Source of the DNA: JOPF133 sp052144935
GTDB taxonomy: Bacteria; Acidobacteriota; Terriglobia; Bryobacterales; Bryobacteraceae
Length of the DNA: 9,959 nucleotides
Direction: 5' to 3'
Assembly: GCA_052144935.1 (NCBI GenBank)
Contig: JBKQPR010000063.1
Coordinates: 1 to 9,959, forward strand
Positions 1 to 6,237 of this stretch are shown here, in pieces. Within the stretch, counting starts at the first letter, position 1. Each line of letters begins with the position of its first letter. Made by a program: the position numbers and the translations under genes. The notes below the pieces were generated by a model. The model made no database searches, was not told the origin of the DNA, and saw only the letters and a list, made by a program, of their open reading frames with translations.

Positions 1-2
1 TG

Positions 3-122
3 GTGGAGATACCGTTCGGAGGTTCGTCGCACATGATCTACCGTCCTCTGGCGCTCTACTTTGCGGCTGTAAAGGAAAGGGCCTTAGAGGCTGAAATTCG
101 CCTGGAGGAAAAGATCGCATGA
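3..122 (+). CDS. C-terminal end of an unidentified upstream protein (partial)
   Basis: An open frame enters from the left edge and runs 39 codons to a TGA at 120-122. The tail is rich in charged residues and reads like an amphipathic helix, with AVKERALEAEIRLEEKIA as its last residues. The TGA overlaps the ATG of the next gene in an ATGA arrangement, which is typical of translationally coupled operon genes. That, and the lack of any promoter-like spacing, make it likely to be a real gene co-transcribed with the HdrA fusion. I do not recognise the family. By operon context an HdrB/HdrC-like or other electron-transfer subunit would be plausible, but the visible residues show no CCG or CxxC motif to support it. 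Confidence 0.6.
   Translation: MEIPFGGSSHMIYRPLALYFAAVKERALEAEIRLEEKIA
104..109 (+). promoter_or_regulatory. Ribosome binding site of the HdrA fusion gene
   Basis: GGAGGA lies 9 nt before the ATG at 119, inside the end of the upstream frame. It supports the 119 start and coupled translation. Confidence 0.7.
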
Positions 123-3100
123 ATGCCCAGGATCGGAATTCCGCTGTGGGCGCCGCGATGGTTGTGGGTGGCGGCATCGGGGGCATGCAGGCCGCGCTCG
201 ATCTGGCGGACGCCGGCATCAAGGTTTACCTGGTGGAGACCAAGTCCGCCATAGGCGGCAGGATGGCGCAGCTCGATAAGACCTTCCCGACCAACGACTG
301 CGCCATGTGCACCATGGCGCCTCGCCTGGTGGAGATCGGCCGCCATCGCGATATCGAGATCCTCACCCTGAGCGACGTGGAACGGGTAGAGGGGCAGGCC
401 GGGAACTTCTCGATCACGGTGAAGCGGCGTGCGCGGTTCGTGGACGAGAGCAAGTGCACGGGCTGCGGGTTGTGCACCAGTTCCTGCCCGGTGACGCTGC
501 CTTCCGAGTTCGATTTCGGTCTGGGCCAGCGTAAGGCCATTTACCGGCCCTTCCCGCAAGCGGTTCCCAATGTCTTCGCGATCTCCCGGCGCGGCGCCTC
601 TCCGTGCCAGGCAGGGTGCCCCATCCACCAGAGCGCGCAGGGATACGTGGCGCTGGTGGCGCAAGGCCGTTTCGATGACGCGCTCAACGTCATCCTCCGG
701 GACAATCCCATTCCGTCCATCTGCGGCCGCATTTGTACGCATCCTTGCGGCACGGCCTGCACCCGCCGGTTTGTGGACGACCGGATCAACATGCCCGCGC
801 TGAAGCGCTTCGTCACCGACCGGCGTCCCGATTACCAGTTCCCCAAGCCGAGCGTGCCGGACCGGCCGGAGCAGATTGCGGTGGTGGGGTCCGGGCCAGC
901 GGGGCTGGTCTGTGCCTACCACCTTCGCCAGAAGGGTTACCAACCCGTGGTCTTCGAGGCGTTGCCGGTGGCCGGCGGGATGCTGGCGGTGGGTATTCCC
1001 ACGTTCCGGCTGCCGCGGCCGGTGCTGCACGCCGAGTTGGAACGGCTGACCGCGCTCGGCATCCAGATCCGCGTGGATACGCCTGTCGGCCGGGCCATCC
1101 GCTTCGACGAAATACGGAAGCAATACGCCGCGGTGTTCGTGGCCATCGGCGCCCACCTGGAGCGCCGGCTTTCGGTGCCGGGCGAAGACCTGGCGGGCGT
1201 ACTCGGCGGCCTGGAGTTTCTGCGGCGCGTGAACCTGGAAGGGCCGCAAGCGGTCGGCCGCCGCGTGCTGGTGATTGGCGGCGGCAATTCCGCTCTGGAC
1301 GCGGCGCGCACCGCGCTGCGCTGCGGAGCCGAGCAAGTCACCCTGGTATACCGGCGCACGCGGGCGGAAATGCCGGCCAATGCGCGCGAGATCGAAGATG
1401 CCGAGCGCGAGGGCGTGAAGCTGGTAGTCCTGGCCGCGCCGAGCGTGTTCCAGGCGGCCACAGACGGGCGCCTGGAGGGACTGCAGTGCGTTCGCATGCG
1501 CCTGGGCGCGCCGGACGCGAGCGGACGGCCAGCCCCGCAGCCAATTCCCGGCTCGGAGTTTGTTCTCCCCTGCGATACGGTGATCGTTTCCATCGGGCAA
1601 TCGCCGGACGTGGCGGCGCTGGGGGAGCGGCTCGGCCTGGATGCGACCAGATCGGGTACGCTATCGGCGGACCCCGTCACCCTGGAGACCGCCGTGCCTG
1701 GCGTGTTCGTCGGCGGCGATTGCGTGACCGGTCCGGACGTGGTGGTGACGGCCATGATGGCCGGCAAGAAGGCGGCCATTTCGATCGACCGCTGGATCAA
1801 CGGGCAGGACCTGCGGGCGGGACGCGAGTTGGAAGGCCCATATCCCACCCAGTACGTGGTCGATACGGCCGGTTGGCAGACGCAGCGGCAGGTTGCGGTG
1901 CCGGAACTCGCGCCGGCCGAGCGGGCCAGGAACTTCGACGAGGTTCAGACCGGTTACACCGAGGAACAGGCCGTGGAGGAAGCGCGCCGCTGCCTCAGTT
2001 GCGGCATTTGCTCCGATTGCCACATGTGCGCCGATGCGTGCGAAGCCGGAGCGATCAATTTTGGCATGCACGAAGAGCATCGGGAGGTGAAGGTGGGCGC
2101 GGTGGTGCTGGCGCCCGGTTTTGAGCCCTTCGATCCGGCAGCGCTGCCGCGCTATGGTTACGGCCGCTTCCCGAACGTCATCACGGCGCTCGAGTTCGAG
2201 CGGATCCTGTCCGCATCCGGACCTTATTCCGGCCATGTCCAGCGTCCCGGCGACCATCGGGAGCCGAAGCGGATTGCCTTTATCCAGTGCGTCGGCTCGC
2301 GGGATTGCGAGCGCGACTACTGCTCCAGCGTCTGCTGCATGTACGCCACCAAGGAAGCGCTGATGGCCAAGGAACATGTCGGCGAGGGCGTGGAGTGCGA
2401 CATCTTTTACATGGACTTGCGCGCCTTCGGCAAGGGTTTTGAGGCGTACTACGAGCGGGCGAAGGGCCGGGGAGTGAATTATATAAGGTCCAGGCCGGCG
2501 TCGGTAGACGAGGTAACCGAGACCGGAAATCTGATCATCCATTACCTGGGCGACGGGGACCGCAAAAAGACCCGCGAATACGACCTGGTGGTCCTCTCGA
2601 CCGGCATGCAGGCGCCCCGGGACGCCAAGCGCCTGGCCGGCATATTCGGCATGGAGCTGAACCAATTTAACTTCTGCCAGACCTCGGTATTCGCGCCGGC
2701 GCAGGTGCGCGAGGGGGTCTATGTGGGCGGGCCTTTCACCGAGCCCAAGGACATCCCGGAAACCGTGATGCAGGCGTCGGCGGCCGCGGCCAAAGTGCTG
2801 GCGCTTTTGAGCGAGGCCAAGGGCTCGCTGATCGCGGTCAAGGAATATCCTCCGGAAATCGATGTCAGCGGGCAGGCGCCGCGAATCGGAGTTTTTGTCT
2901 GCCACTGCGGAAGCAACATCGCCGGCGTGGTGGATGTGCCGAGCGTGGTGGAGTATGTCAGGACGCTCGACAACGTGGTGTATGCGGAGAACAATGTATA
3001 CACCTGCGCGAACGACACCCAGGACCGGATCAAGCAGCAGATCCACGACCACGATCTGAATCGCGTGATCGTGGCGTCCTGCTCGCCGCGGACACATGAG

Positions 3101-4567
3101 CCGCTGTTCCGGAACACGTGTCGCGAGGCCGGGCTCAACCCGTATCTGTTCGAGATGGCCAACATCCGCGATCAGTGCTCGTGGGTGCACATGCAGGAGC
3201 ACGAGAAGGCCACCGGGAAAGCCAAGGACCTGGTCCGCATGGCGGTGGCCAAGTCCCGGCTGCTGGATCCGCTGAAGAAGGGGAAGCTCGAGATTGAGAA
3301 AGCGGCCCTGGTAATCGGCGGCGGCCTGGCCGGCATGGTAGCCGCCAGGGAACTCGCCGCGCAGGGCGTCCCGGTGTACCTGGTGGAAAGGGAAAAAGAG
3401 CTGGGTGGAAGTCTGCGGCGCATCCGATACCTGCTGAACGGCGAGAAGCCTCAGGAGGAGTTGCATAAGCTGATCGGGGACGTGAGCGGCGACGAGCATA
3501 TTCACGTATTCACCGAGTCCCGGATCACGGCCATCGACGGTTCCATCGGCCATTTCAAGACAACCATTTCCAATGGTCGTGGTGTCGAGACGGTCGACCA
3601 TGGCGTGGTGATCGTGGCGACCGGCGCCCAACAGTACCAGCCCAAGGAATACGGGTACGGAAATGGCTGGCCGGAGGTCGTCACCCAATTGGATCTGGAA
3701 TCCAGGTTGAGCGACCCCGGCCAGGGTGGGATCTCGGGCACCGTCGTGATGATCCAGTGCGTGGGTTCCCGCGACAAGGAACACCCTTACTGCTCGCGGG
3801 TGTGCTGCACGGAAGCGGTCAAGAACGCCCTGAAGATCAAGCAGCAGAATCCCAACGCCAATGTCTATGTCCTGTACCGGGACATCCGCACCTACGGTTT
3901 CCGGGAATCCTATTATTCCAAAGCGCGGGAACAGGGAGTTGTCTTCCTGCGCTACGAGGAAGACCGAAAGCCGGAGGTCAAGAAGAACGACGGGCGCCTG
4001 GACGTAACGGTCTACTCGCCGCATATGGAACGGGAAATCCGGATTGAGGCCGACCTGGTGGTGCTCTCGGCCGGCATCGTGCCGGACCATGGGAACCTGG
4101 AGACGGCGCAACTCCTGAAGATTCCGCGCAACCAGGACGGCTTCTTCCTGGAAGCCCATATGAAACTCCGGCCCGTGGATTTCGCGACCGACGGCGTTTT
4201 CGTTTGCGGCCTGGCGCACGCACCGAAGTCGATTGAGGAAAGCATCATCCAGGCGCAGGCCGCGGCGGCCCGGGCCAGCGCGATTCTGAGCAAGGAGTAT
4301 GTGGAGCTGGAGGGCACGATTTCGTTCGTCATGGACGAAAACTGCGATGGCTGCGCCTACTGCGTGGATCCCTGCCCGTACAAGGCCCTGACCCTAATCG
4401 AATACGTCAGAGGCGGAGTCTTCAAGAAGACCGTCGAGGTGAACGAGAGCCTGTGCAAGGGCTGTGGCACGTGCCAGGCAACCTGTCCCAAGCAGGGAAT
4501 CCTCGTGAAAGGCTTCAAGCTGGAGCAACTCGCGGCGCAACTGTCTGCCGCGCTGGAGGTGGCCTGA
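119..4567 (+). CDS. hdrA: HdrA-GltD-HdrA fusion: heterodisulfide reductase A-like flavoprotein with an inserted NADPH oxidoreductase module
   Basis: Cytoplasmic FAD/Fe-S electron-transfer protein of 1482 residues, more than twice a methanogen HdrA (about 650). Order seen: FAD motif GGGIGG (17-22) with E40; CAMC before MAPRL (61-64), a hallmark of HdrA; ferredoxin motif C113/C116/C119/C123; the HdrA phrase RKAIYRPFPQAVP (138-150). Then comes an inserted GltD/NfnB-like module (about 155-620): C163, C167, C202, C206, C210, C214; FAD motif GSGPAG (257-262); NADP site GGGNSA (387-392) with YRRTRAEMPA (411-420); VGGDC (531-535). A Cys-rich motif (C625, 628, 631, 634, 637, 641) leads back to the first HdrA module (VLAPGF 663-668; CVGSRD 724-729). 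A second HdrA module begins near 921 (CHCG 928-931; GGGLAG 1067-1072; CVGSRD 1214-1219) and ends with two [4Fe-4S] motifs (C1409/12/15/19 and C1446/49/52/56). It is followed 2 nt later by mvhD, so it probably receives hydrogenase electrons. NADP(H) coupling or bifurcation is inference. Confidence 0.93.
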   Translation: MNAQDRNSAVGAAMVVGGGIGGMQAALDLADAGIKVYLVETKSAIGGRMAQLDKTFPTNDCAMCTMAPRLVEIGRHRDIEILTLSDVERVEGQAGNFSITVKRRARFVDESKCTGCGLCTSSCPVTLPSEFDFGLGQRKAIYRPFPQAVPNVFAISRRGASPCQAGCPIHQSAQGYVALVAQGRFDDALNVILRDNPIPSICGRICTHPCGTACTRRFVDDRINMPALKRFVTDRRPDYQFPKPSVPDRPEQIAVVGSGPAGLVCAYHLRQKGYQPVVFEALPVAGGMLAVGIPTFRLPRPVLHAELERLTALGIQIRVDTPVGRAIRFDEIRKQYAAVFVAIGAHLERRLSVPGEDLAGVLGGLEFLRRVNLEGPQAVGRRVLVIGGGNSALDAARTALRCGAEQVTLVYRRTRAEMPANAREIEDAEREGVKLVVLAAPSVFQAATDGRLEGLQCVRMRLGAPDASGRPAPQPIPGSEFVLPCDTVIVSIGQSPDVAALGERLGLDATRSGTLSADPVTLETAVPGVFVGGDCVTGPDVVVTAMMAGKKAAISIDRWINGQDLRAGRELEGPYPTQYVVDTAGWQTQRQVAVPELAPAERARNFDEVQTGYTEEQAVEEARRCLSCGICSDCHMCADACEAGAINFGMHEEHREVKVGAVVLAPGFEPFDPAALPRYGYGRFPNVITALEFERILSASGPYSGHVQRPGDHREPKRIAFIQCVGSRDCERDYCSSVCCMYATKEALMAKEHVGEGVECDIFYMDLRAFGKGFEAYYERAKGRGVNYIRSRPASVDEVTETGNLIIHYLGDGDRKKTREYDLVVLSTGMQAPRDAKRLAGIFGMELNQFNFCQTSVFAPAQVREGVYVGGPFTEPKDIPETVMQASAAAAKVLALLSEAKGSLIAVKEYPPEIDVSGQAPRIGVFVCHCGSNIAGVVDVPSVVEYVRTLDNVVYAENNVYTCANDTQDRIKQQIHDHDLNRVIVASCSPRTHEPLFRNTCREAGLNPYLFEMANIRDQCSWVHMQEHEKATGKAKDLVRMAVAKSRLLDPLKKGKLEIEKAALVIGGGLAGMVAARELAAQGVPVYLVEREKELGGSLRRIRYLLNGEKPQEELHKLIGDVSGDEHIHVFTESRITAIDGSIGHFKTTISNGRGVETVDHGVVIVATGAQQYQPKEYGYGNGWPEVVTQLDLESRLSDPGQGGISGTVVMIQCVGSRDKEHPYCSRVCCTEAVKNALKIKQQNPNANVYVLYRDIRTYGFRESYYSKAREQGVVFLRYEEDRKPEVKKNDGRLDVTVYSPHMEREIRIEADLVVLSAGIVPDHGNLETAQLLKIPRNQDGFFLEAHMKLRPVDFATDGVFVCGLAHAPKSIEESIIQAQAAAARASAILSKEYVELEGTISFVMDENCDGCAYCVDPCPYKALTLIEYVRGGVFKKTVEVNESLCKGCGTCQATCPKQGILVKGFKLEQLAAQLSAALEVA

Positions 4568-4569
4568 CC

Positions 4570-4995
4570 ATGGGTTCGCCGGTGGAGCGGGAGTTTGAGC
4601 CGGTCATTCTGGCGCTGGCTTGCAACTGGTGTTCCTATGCGGGCGCGGATCTGGCCGGCATATCGCGCTGTCAGTACCCGCCGAACGTGCGGATCGTCAG
4701 GGTGATGTGTTCGGGAATGGTGCATCCGAACCTGGTGATCGATGCTCTGACGAAAGGCGCGGACGGGATCGTCATGTGCGGTTGCCACCCGGGCGATTGC
4801 CACTATCAAGAGGGAAATCTCAGAGCGGCAAGGAGGGCGGAGGCAATCACACTCATGCTCCAGGATTTCGGGATCGAGGAGGAAAGATTCAAACTGGCGT
4901 GGGTATCGGCGTCAGAGGGGCCGCAGTTCGCCAGGCTGATGACGGAGTTCACCGAGCAAATCAAGCGGCTGGGTCCCAGCCCGTACAAATCTTAG
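4570..4995 (+). CDS. mvhD: MvhD/FlpD-family [2Fe-2S] subunit linking hydrogenase to HdrA
   Basis: This 141-residue protein carries electrons from the Mvh hydrogenase to HdrA. Family marks visible: CNWCSYAGAD (C18, C21), C34, RVMCSG (C47) and GCHPGDCHY (C70-x-C72, C77), a full set of cysteines for the family's [2Fe-2S] centre. The start at 4570 is chosen because GGAGGT at 4555-4560 sits 9 nt upstream and because the preceding gene ends at 4567. The frame is open further upstream, but that would overlap hdrA heavily. In Methanosarcina-type HdrA2 this domain is fused to HdrA; here it is separate, as in methanogens with MvhADG. All key residues are present. Confidence 0.93.
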   Translation: MGSPVEREFEPVILALACNWCSYAGADLAGISRCQYPPNVRIVRVMCSGMVHPNLVIDALTKGADGIVMCGCHPGDCHYQEGNLRAARRAEAITLMLQDFGIEEERFKLAWVSASEGPQFARLMTEFTEQIKRLGPSPYKS

Positions 4996-5016
4996 CGCAG
5001 GCGACCGGGAGTCTCG

Positions 5017-5214
5017 ATGAAGAGCTATCGAATAGTGAACGGCAGGAAATTCATGTGGGATGGGCAAGCATACGACTCGAAGGAGGCTGTCGAACGGGTG
5101 GTTTCGCGTTACCAGAGTGAGGGCTTTGAAACCGAGATTGTCGAGGAAGAAGGAAAATTCCTCGCGTACACGAGAAGAGAGGTAAAGACAGTGGCTGTGG
5201 AACAGCATGCCTAA
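5017..5214 (+). CDS. Small uncharacterised protein (65 aa) within the hydrogenase operon
   Basis: I do not recognise a named family. The frame starts at ATG 5017 with GGGAG at 5007-5011 upstream, 21 nt after mvhD ends, and stops at TAA 5212-5214. The sequence has no cysteine, no signal peptide and no membrane segment. The pattern suggests short strands (SYRIVNGRKFMWDG), a helix (about 21-36, SKEAVERVVSRYQSEG) and two more strands (FETEIVEEEGKFLAYTRRE). This beta-alpha-beta layout resembles small SPOR-like or ferredoxin-like folds. Good ribosome binding site, ordinary codon use and a position between mvhD and mvhG argue that it is a real gene and a possible accessory or assembly factor. That role is inferred from context only. 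Confidence 0.7.
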   Translation: MKSYRIVNGRKFMWDGQAYDSKEAVERVVSRYQSEGFETEIVEEEGKFLAYTRREVKTVAVEQHA

Positions 5215-5267
5215 GTGGCGGTGCACGCTAAATGCGCCCATTCACGATCAACCGTGGCGATAACGAG

Positions 5268-5290
5268 AGGACTTCAGGAATTGAAGTCCT
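5268..5290 (+). promoter_or_regulatory. Perfect hairpin just upstream of mvhG
   Basis: AGGACTTCA (5268-5276) pairs exactly with TGAAGTCCT (5282-5290) around the 5-nt loop GGAAT. It lies in the 93-bp gap before mvhG and ends 3 nt before the mvhG ribosome binding site AGAGGA (5294-5299). No T-run follows, so it is not a simple intrinsic terminator. Likely roles are mRNA stabilisation or processing, tuning of mvhG translation, or a dyad operator. The roles are inferred; the dyad itself is seen. Confidence 0.6.
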
Positions 5291-5307
5291 AAGAGAGGAC
5301 GTGTAAC

Positions 5308-6234
5308 ATGGCAGCTCGACTAGCCGAAGAGTGGTTCGCAATCTGCGGCGGATGCGAGGTGACAATCCTCGATATAGGCGAACCATTGTTGGACTTGTTG
5401 GAGAAAGTACAGATTGTCCACATGCCGGTGCTGATGGACCACAAACTGTATGGTCAGACCGGCGAAAAAGCGGAAATGGAAATTCCGGAGGCGGAGGTAG
5501 GCCTCATCTCCGGAGGCATCCGCAGCGACGAGCACAAGCACCTGGCGCAGGAGATGCGCCGGAAATGCAAAACGCTGATCGCGCTGGGGTCCTGCGCCTG
5601 TTATGGCGGCGTCCCCGCGCTGGCCAACCTGTACTCCACCGAGGAATTGCTGACCAAGGTCTACCGCGAGAGCGTCACGACCGACAAGAATGGATTCCCC
5701 CACGAGGAAGTCCCGGCCCTGACCGATCGTGTGTACGCCCTCGGCGAAGTTGTGAAAGTGGATTTGATGCTCCCCGGCTGCCCCACCACGCCGGAGATGG
5801 TCGCGGGCGCGCTCACGGCGTTGCTGGAAGGCCGCCCATTTACGCTGTCGACCAAGAGCGTATGCGACGACTGTCCCACCATCCGCGAGAAGAAGGCCAC
5901 CTCGACGCTGAGGCGGCGGCTGGAGGGACCCACGTTCACTCCCGGCGCTCCGCTGAACCAGATGCGCTGCTTTATGGAACAGGGATTTCTGTGTAACGGT
6001 CCGGCCACGCGGTCCGGCTGCGGCGGCAGCGCGGGCACGCCGCGCTGCATCCGCGCTTATATGCCGTGCGAAGGGTGCTTTGGACCGATCTCGGAGAAGG
6101 CCAATCCCATGGTCGACATGATGGGCGCGCTTTCTACGATTGGTCTCGATCCGAAACAGATTCCGGACCGGGCCGCAACATTCAATCGATTTTCCGGCGC
6201 GGGCCGCCTGCGGCCAACGCCCGGGAGGAGGTAA
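5308..6234 (+). CDS. mvhG: Group 3c [NiFe]-hydrogenase small subunit (MvhG-like)
   Basis: This 308-residue cytoplasmic subunit carries electrons from the Ni-Fe site to MvhD through three [4Fe-4S] clusters. Proximal cluster ligands are in CGGC (C13, C16), GSCACYGG (C96) and LPGCP (C158). Eight further cysteines fit the medial and distal clusters: CDDC (C186, C189), C221, C229, C238, C247 and CEGC (C254, C257). There is no Tat signal, as expected for group 3 enzymes. ATG 5308 is chosen because AGAGGA at 5294-5299 gives an 8-nt spacing and because the protein starts directly before the CxxC motif, as in MvhG. Length matches the family (about 300). The stop TAA (6232-6234) is 3 nt from the next ATG. 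Confidence 0.95.
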   Translation: MAARLAEEWFAICGGCEVTILDIGEPLLDLLEKVQIVHMPVLMDHKLYGQTGEKAEMEIPEAEVGLISGGIRSDEHKHLAQEMRRKCKTLIALGSCACYGGVPALANLYSTEELLTKVYRESVTTDKNGFPHEEVPALTDRVYALGEVVKVDLMLPGCPTTPEMVAGALTALLEGRPFTLSTKSVCDDCPTIREKKATSTLRRRLEGPTFTPGAPLNQMRCFMEQGFLCNGPATRSGCGGSAGTPRCIRAYMPCEGCFGPISEKANPMVDMMGALSTIGLDPKQIPDRAATFNRFSGAGRLRPTPGRR

Positions 6235-6237
6235 GCC

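Noticed and set aside
1661..4219. Very long antisense open frame (852 codons) opposite hdrA
   Set aside because: It mirrors the codon periodicity of a GC-rich gene. The product has no recognisable domain, while the plus strand carries many exact family motifs.
4319..4510. C-terminal two-cluster ferredoxin as a separate gene
   Set aside because: It is continuous in frame with the second HdrA module, and HdrA proteins normally end with such a domain.
4453..4569. Longer N-terminus for mvhD starting inside hdrA
   Set aside because: It would overlap coding sequence for the second C-terminal [4Fe-4S] motif of HdrA, and the start at 4570 has a good ribosome binding site and matches the family's N-terminus.
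5268..5290. Intrinsic terminator before mvhG
   Set aside because: The hairpin is followed by AAGAGAGGA, not a T-run, and the next gene belongs to the same complex.
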